Positions 35,252-44,739 of a stretch of DNA of 64,000 nt are shown one piece after another (the stretch's first letter is position 1; every line of letters begins with the position of its first letter). The DNA lies in assembly GCF_001653235.2 (NCBI RefSeq), contig NW_019154043.1:682001-746000 (forward strand), in the 5' to 3' direction. The DNA comes from Pochonia chlamydosporia 170. Taxonomy: Eukaryota; Ascomycota; Sordariomycetes; Hypocreales; Clavicipitaceae. Under the pieces are notes generated by a model that did no database searches, was not told where the DNA came from, and was given only the letters and a program-made list of their open reading frames with translations. A program made the position numbers and the translations under genes.

Positions 35252-36758
35252 CTAAAAGCGCATGGCTTCCAGTCTCTCTGACGTCGTCTTAAACATGCTC
35301 AGAATACCAGCCTGCTCAAACGTCTCCTCGTGCAACACCATGCCTGAGATGGCTTTTGCCAATGTAAAAATCATGGCCATACCACCACCATTAAATCCAG
35401 CCAAGATCCACTGATTATCTGAGCCCGGAACAAGCCCAGCATGCGGCAACGCATCTTTTGTACTTCCCATAACTGCTATGCGTCAGCAAACAGTCACCTC
35501 ATATCCGATTACACACTTACTGCCCGTCCAAGTCATGCCAACCCTCGCCTCACTCTTCTCCCATCCCCTGAAATACGTCTCCATCGTCTTATCAAAGTCC
35601 AACCTTACAGCAGGGCTAATAAGTCGTGAATCGTCCACAGTATCCCACCAGCTGCTATTACGATCATCCGAACCCTTGCGAAAGTTGCGACCACCTCCGC
35701 CTAATACAACCGTCCCATCAGGCCGTGGATTCAAGTAATCGACCGAAGTACCGTCGTAAAACAAGTTGTAAGTCGTAACTGGGTGGAATCCATGGTGCGG
35801 GCCCCAATTCGGAACCAGGTGCGCCGCTTGTCCTCGCACAGGAACAATCACGTTGTGAAACTGGGGCAGTACCCCGGCCGAATAGCCGTTCGTTGCGAAG
35901 ACAACCTTTTTGGCAGTGCAGATGCCTCTGCTAGTTACCAATTTAGTGGCACTGGTTGAGATGTTCTCGATACTGTGGACGGGAGTCTCAGTGTACAAAC
36001 TGCCGCCGTGGTGTATTATACGATCCAATAAACCCATGACGAACTTATATGGCCAGAACGACAAAGCTGGGACGCTGACGGCTCCATGTGCCCCCTTTGT
36101 TCCAGTGATCTAGACATGAGATATAAGTCAGAGACTGCAAATAGGCACTGCGGCAACTCAAACACTCACCCTGTCAAGGTTCGGGCCGTCTAACCACTGA
36201 ATCTCTGTCGTCCACTCCAGCCCCTTTTTCTGCTGCTCAAAGAGCCAGTTCTTGATTGTTTCCGCGTGATTTTTCTCAAAAAAGACATCGTATGAGCGCG
36301 TTACGAGCATGTCACAGTCGATGCCCTCATCGTCGACTGCTTTTTTGACCTCACGACGCTGGGTGGCTACCCACTCGAAGAGCTCAAGGGCCTTATCACT
36401 TCCTAACTGTTCTTGGAAGCGCTTTAGCGAAGGCACACCAATCTTTATATGACCACCTGTGAAACATTAGCATGCAACTAGCTACAGCATGTGAACCCGA
36501 CGTACCATTTCGTCCAGTTGCCCCTGAACAAGCCTGTCGAGCTTCAAACAACGCAATCTTGGGGGCTTTTACATCCCCAGAGCGTTTCAATATGTGATAC
36601 GCGGTGGCTACACCAGCGAGACCAGTGCCTACAATGGCAATGTCGATTTCCCGAGGGACAGTCTCGGATGATCGATAGCTTGCCAGATGATGCGGCTGGG
36701 ATAGCCAGTGAGATTGAGTCGGGTTCTCGACAGGAAAGATTTGGCTGGGCTGAGGCAT
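35252..36758 (-). CDS. FAD-dependent oxidoreductase (DAO family)
   Basis: Four exons (36758-36506, 36456-36170, 36109-35521, 35472-35252) join in phase to 449 residues. The Rossmann FAD motif IVGTGLAGVATAYHIL lies at about residues 42-57, followed by the acidic ribose-binding FEAR and the ATGRNGGHI segment typical of the D-amino-acid oxidase/GlpD/DadA (DAO, PF01266) superfamily. Late blocks VVFATNGYSAGVLPQ, DYLNPRPDGTVVLGGG and the C-terminal GFNGGGMAMIF close the flavin site. Members oxidise C-N bonds of amino acids or amines, releasing H2O2 or using another acceptor. The substrate cannot be told from sequence. There is no clear PTS1: the C terminus is MRF. It lies next to the MFS gene. Confidence 0.85.
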
Positions 36759-37121
36759 GGTTGCGAAGATCGTACAATGTCGAGATATTTGAGATGATGT
36801 TGTTGATGAAAGGTATCGTTGCCAATTGGGAGGAACTTGAGGAGTATTCGGGAGACATACCCGACTCGCCTACGTAATTCCATCATTCATACTTCGCGTC
36901 CAACAACTTTTACACTACACTCCATTCGATAATGCAGTCACCACCATTCACAGCAATGTAAGCTGCATAATTGTAAGCCACAAAGGGAAATTCCCTTCAG
37001 TCACTCTTTATTCGTCTCTACCAACACATTTGCCATACCCCAACTACTCTGATACCAGAGCACCTACACCTTCGAGCATCTTGCACAACACAAAGTTGTT
37101 TCATTCTCACAACACAACCCA
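36759..37121. other. Promoter of the oxidoreductase and 3' flank of the HsbA gene
   Basis: 363 bp of non-coding sequence. The stretch from 37064 to 37121 is also open in the shifted HsbA frame, but that reading is Arg/Cys-rich and unlike the family. Confidence 0.5.
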
Positions 37122-37666
37122 TCACGCATACGCATTAATACCCCTCTGCAACGCCTCCGTAATAATCTGAATATCCCTCTTCGCAATCTCAACCTTATCC
37201 TTCGGCGCATCACTCGGCACCCTCGCCATAATATTATCCGCCACACGCAGCTGCAGCGCCTAAACACCTTGAGACTCAAATGAATCGCCAGCTTCAGCCC
37301 CGCCTCCTCATACAAAGCCTTCTTGGCGATAAACGTGTCCACCGCAATGGGATTGTCCACCGCCAGCGTCTTGTTCACATGCTCCGTCAGACGGAGCAGG
37401 TCCTCCACAGGCAAGGGCTTAGGCATGCGTGATGAGTGGACGCCCGCGTTGGCGGTAGCGACGGCCGCTTGCAGGGCGAGCGGGATCTGAGGCACCAGCC
37501 AGATGAGGCCGCCTGTGTAGGATTTTGCTTTGGCGGTGAGTTTCTTGACGTTGGTGTCGATGGTGGTGATGTCGGCGTAGTAGAGGTCTGTGTTGTTGGG
37601 GGGAGGGGCGGCCGTGGCTACGGAGGAGAGGGCGAGGTAGGATAGGATGAGCTTGGCGGAGACCAT
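37122..37666 (-). CDS. HsbA-like cell-surface protein with apparent frameshift
   Basis: The N terminus is a signal peptide (MVSAKLILSYLALSSVATA). The body (ADITTIDTNVKKLTAKAKSY, then the KKALYEEAGLKLAIH block) matches the hydrophobic surface binding protein A family (PF12296), secreted helical proteins that coat hydrophobic surfaces and recruit lytic enzymes. Just after SLKVF, near 37262, the frame changes. The original frame becomes Arg/Cys-rich and runs on to 37064. The next frame reads ALQLRVADNIMARVPSDAP, then on to ALQRGINAYA and a stop at 37122, exactly the expected family C terminus and length (about 181 residues). No intron of suitable phase fits. This is either a true one-base loss or a sequencing error. 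A classic TATA promoter lies upstream. Confidence 0.72.
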
Positions 37667-38789
37667 TTTTGCGGTTGTTTGTAAGTTTTTGAGATTGTAG
37701 AAGTGGTGGTGTTGGGATGGTTTGTCTGTAGTTGAGATGATGGGAGAGACACGATATATATATTCTTCGAGTTGACGACATGGCGCCGTCTTACTCAGTC
37801 AAGTCATGTTGGAGTACATGAACTGTTGAACAAAGCAGTGGATCTTGTACCCAAGGATTGATACACAACATTCGTGTTGAGTCTCTGCTTGAGACATGTC
37901 AAACAAGTTTAAACTGGCGTACTACCTACCTCTATCGTTGGAACTTTCGCGAACATTGTACAACCTCGTGTACGTTTCTAGCTCGCCATCTCGAAACACT
38001 TTCTTTCTCATCATTCTGAGTTGCCTCCAAGATACGTCGCATGCTGCAACACGAATGTAACATCAGGTTCATCATGACCACCAAGTAGGTGCATTAAAGT
38101 CGTAGATCCTTCAGAGGATTCATGATCACTTGTACAACTGGCTCGGTTTCCTCGATTGAGTCAACTGGAGGACACATTCTTGGCTTGTGCAAGGAACAGT
38201 TTACAGGATTATTCGGAAACGGAGACGAGCCTGAAATTGATATACTGGCAAAGACTTTGCCAGGTGACGCCAAGAATATGGATTGATCAGACTAGGGAGT
38301 CTGCAGCAACTTGACAAGCTTATTGGTACTCACGAGTGGGACAACAAGATACGTGAGATGCTCGTCTCGCCGAGATGATGGAACCTCGTGTAGAGTTAGC
38401 CGGTATGCCGAAGTGAGTGATTCGTCTTGCTTCCTGCGTCATGGAAAGGGACCTTTCTACGTACAGCATGCATCCGTACAGAAATGATGGAACCATGGCA
38501 GATACTTTGATAGCTCCAACGTAGTAGCCATGTCATAACACAGAAATGTAATACCGCGCTGGTCTTATCCGAATATGCCAACTATTGAGGTCGCTCAATT
38601 ACCAACGTTCAATTATGAGTAGAATCAGCGCTATGCTTTAAAAAAAATTTAACCTCCACTAGAATGGTATATGCAACATATTTTTATACAATATGAACAA
38701 TCTTCTCATCTCAAAATGGCATTACCAAGATTGCGAATAGACGTGTTCTATAACCGCCTCGCCGCATGTTTGCATCAGAAATAAAATAA
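37667..38789. other. Intergenic region upstream of HsbA
   Basis: Contains the HsbA promoter and, at the far end, the 3' flank of the giant gene. An A/T run lies at 38639-38651. No supported gene. Confidence 0.5.
37754..37764 (-). promoter_or_regulatory. TATA box of the HsbA-like gene
   Basis: An alternating AT run (ATATATATATT) lies about 90 bases upstream of the ATG. A CT- and CAA-rich leader follows it on the minus strand. This is the arrangement of strongly expressed fungal secreted-protein genes. Confidence 0.6.
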
Positions 38790-41700
38790 TTACTCATCCA
38801 AAAAGTCAGGATCGCCGTATGGATTCCACTCCTGGCCGGGATAGCTTGTCGCGCTCATTTGTGGCTGATAATTGGGGTCATCCTCAGGATCTATCCAAAT
38901 CTTTTCTTCCTGAGACGCTAGTCGGACTCGCCGCTCGTGCGCACCTGCAGTATCTTCAAGCTCGGCGGTGAATTCGGACTTCGTTTTGGGTCCTTCCTTT
39001 TTCGTCTTCTCCTTCAGGCTGTCTTCCGAAACCTGCCGCTCCATTTCAGGGGCTTTTGCGCCTTCTCCGGGATCGTCCTTGTTCAACCTAGGTGTAGCAT
39101 CATAAATATCGTCGTCGTGGTGTTGCTTAGCTTTGGCCACGTCCACCCCAAGGTTGTTACTATTCGCTGAACGAGTCGCAGTGTGGTCCTCGGTCCTTGG
39201 TGCAGCCTTGATCTGGGGAGGTGACTCGGCTTGTGGTGCCGGGGACTTTGACTGTTGCGAATGCGACTCAACATCTGACACTGACCGACTTGCGATACTG
39301 CTGTCGATATTGGGCTGGGCAAGATGGCCATTGCTTTGTTTTGTCTGTGGCAAGCCTGGCTCTGGACCCTGAACGAGAGATACGGGTTGTGGCTCTTTGA
39401 TAGGTGCCGGCGAGGCATTGCTTGTTGGCTGACTTATCGCATTATCGAGCCTCGAGCTGGTTCTTTGCTCGTCAAGCGAAGGCACGGAAGGGGATTGGAC
39501 AATTCCAAATGATGAGACAGAGTCTTGGCGAGGGAACGACGATTGAGAGGCCGGTGGTGACGCCTGAGGTGGTGGCTGCTGCTGTTGCTGCTGTTGCTGC
39601 TGTGGCATTCGAGGAGACTGCTGTCTATACTGTGGCTGCATCTGCATCTGAACGGGTTGACTGCGCGTTTGGGGTCCGCGACCAACGTTATACGCTGTAG
39701 GGGCGGTCATGCCCTCACCATGAACCGCAGTGTAGCCACGTGGAATGGGTACAAAGTCATATCGAGGTTCTGGCTCAGGCTGCACTGGCTGCATTGGTTG
39801 CTGCTGCACAGATTCATGGGGTGCGACCTGATGCCCCTGTTGTCCAGTCATCTGGGCAGGCCCTACAGAAGAATGTACTTGTCGAGGGGGCATGGGGATA
39901 TTACTGGTGTTCTGGTTGACTGGCTGGGGATGCCCTGGCTGCTGTTGACTGTGGCCAAACGCCTGCTGGTTCGGGTTTGTCTGGTATGGAGGCTGCTGTG
40001 GATGCTGCATATTTTGCCATTGACCAGGTGGGTGGTTTGTTGCAGCCATATGTATGGGGGCTGTATTCTGGGCCTCCGGTTGCTTTGAATTCCTCTTGAA
40101 CGCCCCAAGCAGCTTGTTACCAGTGGACTTCTCGGCTTTCTCTGGTTTCGTCTCGGTAGGATTCTGGTGTCCTATGTGTGACATTTGCTCTGACATTCGC
40201 TTTGTCAAACCCTTCCATCTGGACCCAGTGCTCTCCTTTTGCGTTACTTGTGGCTGCAGAGTCTGCGGATGACTAAATCTAGGGTCTTGATGCGGTGCTT
40301 GTTGCTGTCCCATCCCACTAAACTGTGTAGCAGGGCCCACTGGCCCATTGCTATGTATGGGCATTCCTGGATATGACTGCATGTGCTGCATGTGCTGCTG
40401 CTGCTGTTGCGGGTATTGTAGGCGCTGTGGTCCAGAGGGAATCTGCTGAATCTGGTGTACATGCTGTGGGTGTTGAGGATACTGGAGTCGGGATTGCTGC
40501 GCTGGTTGCTGCCCAGGATTTTGGGCTGGCTGTGGCACCAGGTTTCCAAGTTTGACTGGTTGTTCCCTCTGCACACCTTGACGCATGTCCTGTCCTGGAA
40601 ATTGACCTTGTTCTGTAGCGGGAATATGTGGTGATTGTGGCTTCCGGAAATCCCCTGATGGAGTCATTTGCTCTCTGGCGGTTTGCATCTGTGGCAGATT
40701 GCCTGGGGCTTGTTTACCAGCTTGCTGCACTACGGGAGCTGTAGGTAGCGGGTCGCTATCTTGCTTTGGGCTCGTAGCTTCATTAGGGCGCGATAGATCA
40801 CCCGCAGCTTGCGTTTTACCTGCCTTTACGACAGTGAAGTTCCGTTCATCCGAGAGATCCATTGAACCGTCCCGTCGAGCATCACCGACGTCCTCGTCTG
40901 GGTTGTGTTCTATCGCCTTCCAATCTGATGTTATGGACAGGTCAGGGGAGACAGTAGAGGTGCGGAGGATTTCTCCTTCGACAGGCACGCTATTCTGCAC
41001 GTCATGATCAGACTGAGCTTGTGGTTCTGTGAGAGAGGCCCTGGGCTTTTCAGGTGATTTAGACGGTACAGGAGACATCCCCCGCTGCTCTTCTTCTTGG
41101 CCAGACGGCTGGCCAACTTGTCGCTCGTCTTGTTTCGCTGGAGCTGCATCTGGCTCGGCTTGGTGACCAGCCGTTCGAGGGACCAAGCCCAACGGGGATG
41201 GTTGAGGTGGTCGCGCGTATCGAGTAGATACATCAATGTTCGGCGGCGACCGTATTCCATCCCTTTGTCCCATATAACCGATAGGGTGTTGCGAGGAGAA
41301 TTGCTGGGTGGGAGGCGAAGCAGGGGGCCCATGGGTAACAGGCGAGTGCTGTCGTTGATATAGATTGGCGCCTGGAACCCCCTTTGTCGGGCCACCACCC
41401 ATAACTTGTGGTTGCGGCGGCGGGGCCTGATTTGGCGCAGGCGAGTGATGCCGTTGAAATTGCTCAGTTTGAGACGATCTCTGTTGGTGAAGATTTCCTG
41501 CAGGCGGATGATGTACATTGACTTGGTCCCGTAGTGGCGTGGGTTGCCGTTGAGATGGATCACTGGGAGGAAGACGCCCAGTGATCTGGTCCGGACCATG
41601 CGGGTACTGACGCTGGTGTTGGTCACCCTGCCACATATTTTGTTCTTTAGCATCTGCCACGCTCTGCGGCTGCGCATTCATCTGGTGCTGGAAAGACGTC

Positions 41701-44276
41701 TGAGAATCCATTCGGGGATCTTGTTCTCTGGTTTTGGACGCAGAGCGTTTCCCCAACATTCCCGTTATCAAACCGGACATGGAAGGGCGTCGACCACGGC
41801 GGTCAGGGCTCTCATCCCGACGGTCGTTCGAGCTACCAACAGAACTGTCGGTACTAACCCGGCCTAGATGCTTGAACGGAGGAGCTGGGGGCTCTAGAGG
41901 CTCGACTGTTGGTTGTGGTTGTGGCTGCGGCTGCGAAGCGCTCTGCTTGTCTTCGTGCTTGTTGCGACTGAGCAAGTTTGAGACCTTAGACATGCCGGAA
42001 AACCGCTTCTTCTGAGGAGTCGTTTCATGGACGTCGGGCGGCGGCTGCGATACCTGAGCGACGTTTTGATCATGGTCCAAGTTGGATGAAGACGACTTGG
42101 ACAACTTGCTTGGAACCAACTTGGCACCGATACCTCCGCTGAGCAGTGATCTCCTCCTGTCACCGGGAGGTGGAGTACTGGGGGGCAGCGGCTCTTGAGA
42201 TGACTGCTCATGCCCAGTTCCAACGTTATGTCTTGGGCCAGTATCCATTGATGCGCGGCCAGAACGACCGAAGAGAAAACTAGACCGCCGCTTGCCTTGC
42301 TCGGGGATATCAGGTCCAGTCCCAACACTTGATTCTGATGCCTCATCCCCACGGACATCACTGGCTGCCGGTCGCTGGTCCATGGAGCCTCGACGCTCCC
42401 GCGAAGTGGCTCGGGCTATACGGTGTCCAAATTTTTCAAAGAGCCCGGAATTCCTGTTCCTGCGACCACGATCCTCCTCAGGTGGGCCGACTCCGGCAAT
42501 AGCAAACTCATTAGTAGGAGGCCTTGGCATGGCAAATTCATTGCGCGCCAGAGACGTCTGATAAGGAGGTTGATAGGGCTGTCCGCCGTTGCGAGGGTTC
42601 GATCGAGGACGTTGGTCTGGAGGATGGGCAAACAGTTCAGGCCATCGTTGTGCTGATGAAGGGGGCACATCAGATCGTTGCCGAAGAGGAGGCGGCAACA
42701 TGGGATTTGGAACAGTCTGCTGGAGGGGTTGTTGGGGAGGCTGCTGTTGTTTTAGCTGATGTGTCGGATCCTGTGCAGGATTCGAAGTGGTAAATTCCTC
42801 TGCAGACATTCCAGTTTCTTTGTCAAAACCGTACATAATTTGTTGTTGCGACCCAGCTGTTCCTGACCGGTTTCGTGACACCGCATTTAGAGGTTCAGAC
42901 AAGCGACTTTCCTCCAGTTTCCATTGTCCAGCAAACGGCACGCGCCGGGTGGGATGCACCCACTGCTGAGAGTCTTGAGCGTTTTGAGCTGGCGGTATCT
43001 GCCCCCTTACAGGCAGTTGCTGCTGGTTTGCCAAAGTCGTCTGTTGTTCATGCTGTGGATGGTTTTGCGAATGTCTCCCAGGGCCCTCTCTGAAGGGACT
43101 TTCTGGTGGCACTTCTGAATGAGATACGACGATGCCGGCTTTTTCATCCTTGATGGATTGAGAAAGGGCCGCAACATTGTCGGAGGGACGCTTAGCGGTG
43201 ACTTGGGGCGCATGCGACGATGCTAATTGTTGTTGGGACTGCAGATGTTCAGGCTCGACATCGACCGGCGCATCAGCAAGGGACGCCCGATCTGAGGGTT
43301 CATCGTCTTCGTCGTCATCGAGAGGGAACCTATCAGTAGCCTTTCGAGTCTTTGATTTGGGAGTAAGTCCAAACGTTGAGCTCCGCCTGATAGGAGGCAG
43401 TCCAATGAATGAGGACGACCGTTTGGGCTCTTGCTCGCTCTCCGCAGGTGCGGTAAGTCCGATACCACTGTCTTGGAGAACAGGGCGCGGCGGAGGAGGA
43501 CCATTGCTGCGTTGGTCAATGATGGGAACCGCATGCGACGGGTGTAACTGAGAGGGATGGGGACGGGGTTGTTGATGTTGGTGTTGATGGGGTTGACCTT
43601 GCGACATCATGGCCCATTGCTGGCCAACGCGCTCTGTGGTGGCAGTATTGAGCCCTCGCGCCTCATAGCCAGTAGGCTGGCCTTGGTGTGTATTCTGCAT
43701 CGACAAGACGGGAGCAGTGATTGCCCCATTGGAGATCAATGATCCAGAGTTTGGAATCTCCAATTTGCTCAGTCCTGCGGTAGCCCGCGACGGGTGGCTG
43801 GGCTGTGCCTGAACGGGTGGAACAGGATGGCGGAGCGTCACAACGGGTTGGGCCGTTGAAGAGTCGAGGTCTGAATCAACGGCTATCGATCTCCACTCCG
43901 GAATGTACTCGGGGTGTGTCGCCGGATTGAGCGGCGACAACGGCGCCGCGTGAGGAATTTGTGGCAGTTGAGGCGGCATTGATGATGATGTGGCATCAGG
44001 AGCGACGCGGTGCATGTGCAATGAATGCAGATTGGCATTGCCCAAGCTAGAGCTGGAGTTGGAGTTCGAGTTGGGGTTGGCGTTGGCGTTGGTTGTGGAC
44101 ATTGACGTGGACGAGCTAGCTGCATGTGCCTTGGCTTTTCTTTGTGGGTCCACTTCGTCAGTCAATGTCAAGTTGCGAGACTTTGATCCGAGACTCAAGC
44201 CCCATGACGATCGCCGATCCGCCTTTGACGTGCTGCTCTTGGCTTGGTCAGTGCCGCTTGTAGACAACGATTCGTC
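38790..44276 (-). CDS. Giant disordered Gln/Pro/Ser-rich protein, 3' exon
   Basis: An uninterrupted 1,828-codon exon. The longest reading begins at a TTG and has no ATG start, but an AATAG acceptor at 44277 gives a phase-0 exon start (DESLSTSGTD). It is therefore best read as the downstream exon of the gene continuing to 47269. The product is almost wholly disordered: Gln/Pro/His-rich tracts, nine consecutive Gln, and recurring basic-serine modules (RRSSWGLSLGSKSR, SSSFIGLPPIRRSSTFGL, RRSSFLFGRSGRAS, RRRSLLSGGIG, then KKRFSGMSKVSNLLSRN). The C terminus is more ordered, with a Glu/Arg-rich helix (TAELEDTAGAHERRVRLAS) and an acidic, aromatic tail (MSATSYPGQEWNPYG). The repeated RxxS sites suggest multisite phosphorylation. 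Function is unknown. A separate-gene reading is possible only with an unseen first exon. Confidence 0.72.
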   Translation of the reverse strand, partial: DESLSTSGTDQAKSSTSKADRRSSWGLSLGSKSRNLTLTDEVDPQRKAKAHAASSSTSMSTTNANANPNSNSNSSSSLGNANLHSLHMHRVAPDATSSSMPPQLPQIPHAAPLSPLNPATHPEYIPEWRSIAVDSDLDSSTAQPVVTLRHPVPPVQAQPSHPSRATAGLSKLEIPNSGSLISNGAITAPVLSMQNTHQGQPTGYEARGLNTATTERVGQQWAMMSQGQPHQHQHQQPRPHPSQLHPSHAVPIIDQRSNGPPPPRPVLQDSGIGLTAPAESEQEPKRSSSFIGLPPIRRSSTFGLTPKSKTRKATDRFPLDDDEDDEPSDRASLADAPVDVEPEHLQSQQQLASSHAPQVTAKRPSDNVAALSQSIKDEKAGIVVSHSEVPPESPFREGPGRHSQNHPQHEQQTTLANQQQLPVRGQIPPAQNAQDSQQWVHPTRRVPFAGQWKLEESRLSEPLNAVSRNRSGTAGSQQQIMYGFDKETGMSAEEFTTSNPAQDPTHQLKQQQPPQQPLQQTVPNPMLPPPLRQRSDVPPSSAQRWPELFAHPPDQRPRSNPRNGGQPYQPPYQTSLARNEFAMPRPPTNEFAIAGVGPPEEDRGRRNRNSGLFEKFGHRIARATSRERRGSMDQRPAASDVRGDEASESSVGTGPDIPEQGKRRSSFLFGRSGRASMDTGPRHNVGTGHEQSSQEPLPPSTPPPGDRRRSLLSGGIGAKLVPSKLSKSSSSNLDHDQNVAQVSQPPPDVHETTPQKKRFSGMSKVSNLLSRNKHEDKQSASQPQPQPQPTVEPLEPPAPPFKHLGRVSTDSSVGSSNDRRDESPDRRGRRPSMSGLITGMLGKRSASKTREQDPRMDSQTSFQHQMNAQPQSVADAKEQNMWQGDQHQRQYPHGPDQITGRLPPSDPSQRQPTPLRDQVNVHHPPAGNLHQQRSSQTEQFQRHHSPAPNQAPPPQPQVMGGGPTKGVPGANLYQRQHSPVTHGPPASPPTQQFSSQHPIGYMGQRDGIRSPPNIDVSTRYARPPQPSPLGLVPRTAGHQAEPDAAPAKQDERQVGQPSGQEEEQRGMSPVPSKSPEKPRASLTEPQAQSDHDVQNSVPVEGEILRTSTVSPDLSITSDWKAIEHNPDEDVGDARRDGSMDLSDERNFTVVKAGKTQAAGDLSRPNEATSPKQDSDPLPTAPVVQQAGKQAPGNLPQMQTAREQMTPSGDFRKPQSPHIPATEQGQFPGQDMRQGVQREQPVKLGNLVPQPAQNPGQQPAQQSRLQYPQHPQHVHQIQQIPSGPQRLQYPQQQQQHMQHMQSYPGMPIHSNGPVGPATQFSGMGQQQAPHQDPRFSHPQTLQPQVTQKESTGSRWKGLTKRMSEQMSHIGHQNPTETKPEKAEKSTGNKLLGAFKRNSKQPEAQNTAPIHMAATNHPPGQWQNMQHPQQPPYQTNPNQQAFGHSQQQPGHPQPVNQNTSNIPMPPRQVHSSVGPAQMTGQQGHQVAPHESVQQQPMQPVQPEPEPRYDFVPIPRGYTAVHGEGMTAPTAYNVGRGPQTRSQPVQMQMQPQYRQQSPRMPQQQQQQQQQPPPQASPPASQSSFPRQDSVSSFGIVQSPSVPSLDEQRTSSRLDNAISQPTSNASPAPIKEPQPVSLVQGPEPGLPQTKQSNGHLAQPNIDSSIASRSVSDVESHSQQSKSPAPQAESPPQIKAAPRTEDHTATRSANSNNLGVDVAKAKQHHDDDIYDATPRLNKDDPGEGAKAPEMERQVSEDSLKEKTKKEGPKTKSEFTAELEDTAGAHERRVRLASQEEKIWIDPEDDPNYQPQMSATSYPGQEWNPYGDPDFLDE
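39575..39604. repeat. CTG/TTG triplet tract encoding polyglutamine
   Basis: About ten CTG/TTG units within the giant exon; on the coding (minus) strand this is a CAG/CAA tract giving nine consecutive glutamines. A smaller tract lies at about 40391-40410. Mixed CAG/CAA units suggest modest length stability. Confidence 0.8.
41911..41936. repeat. Hexanucleotide tract encoding Gln-Pro repeats
   Basis: Repeated GGTTGT/GGCTGC hexamers on the plus strand; the minus strand encodes alternating Gln-Pro within the giant protein. Confidence 0.7.
44050..44092. repeat. Hexanucleotide tract encoding an Asn/Ser/Ala repeat
   Basis: GAGTTG/GCGTTG-type hexamers near the 5' end of the giant exon. On the coding strand they give a NANANPNSNSNSSSS-like stretch. 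Expected to be length-variable between strains. Confidence 0.7.
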
Positions 44277-44739
44277 CTATTCAGCAAGAAGAAATATTAA
44301 TAACACGTCTTTGAAATGCCCATGTTAAATTTGTGTAGCGACTAATATATGCATCAAGATTGGGGAAAGAGGAAATAAAAGGGAAATGTGTGTCGTGTAA
44401 ATTCCTATCTCATGCAACCCGTTTCTTTTATGCAGACAGACACTTCGTAACATCAGATCACGGCTGACTGCGGTTCCGGCTCCAGCTGCGGCTGCGGTTG
44501 CGGCTTTGTCTTGTCTTCGTCTTCCTCCTCTTTCTCCTGGGTGTTTTCTTGCAAATACCCTCCCAGAATTTGAGACCAGATCTTCAGCCTTCCCAGAACC
44601 CAGCCCACTGCCTTGTCATTCCCCGCCAAAAAAATAACATGCAAAGTAAAATGTAATGTAAATGTAATGAGTGAAAGGTGCCATCCATGCAGACACTGCT
44701 GGTCCAAGGAAAGAAAACGAAAAGCAATTAGTGAAATAC
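44277..44739 (-). other. Probable 463-bp intron of the giant gene
   Basis: Bounded by AAG|GTATTT at the 5' side and GAATAG at the 3' side, both phase 0. It joins GTGDK to DESLSTSG. Without splicing the upstream protein would end GTGDKVFH after three more codons. The interval also holds a GCGGTT/GCTGCG hexamer tract at 44466-44507, compositionally like the coding Gln-Pro tracts. Its length is unusual, since introns elsewhere in the window are about 50-190 bp. Confidence 0.55.

Noticed and set aside
37064..37262. Arg/Cys-rich C terminus read through in the original HsbA frame
   Set aside because: The neighbouring frame carries the family sequence, so this reading is most likely the product of the frameshift.
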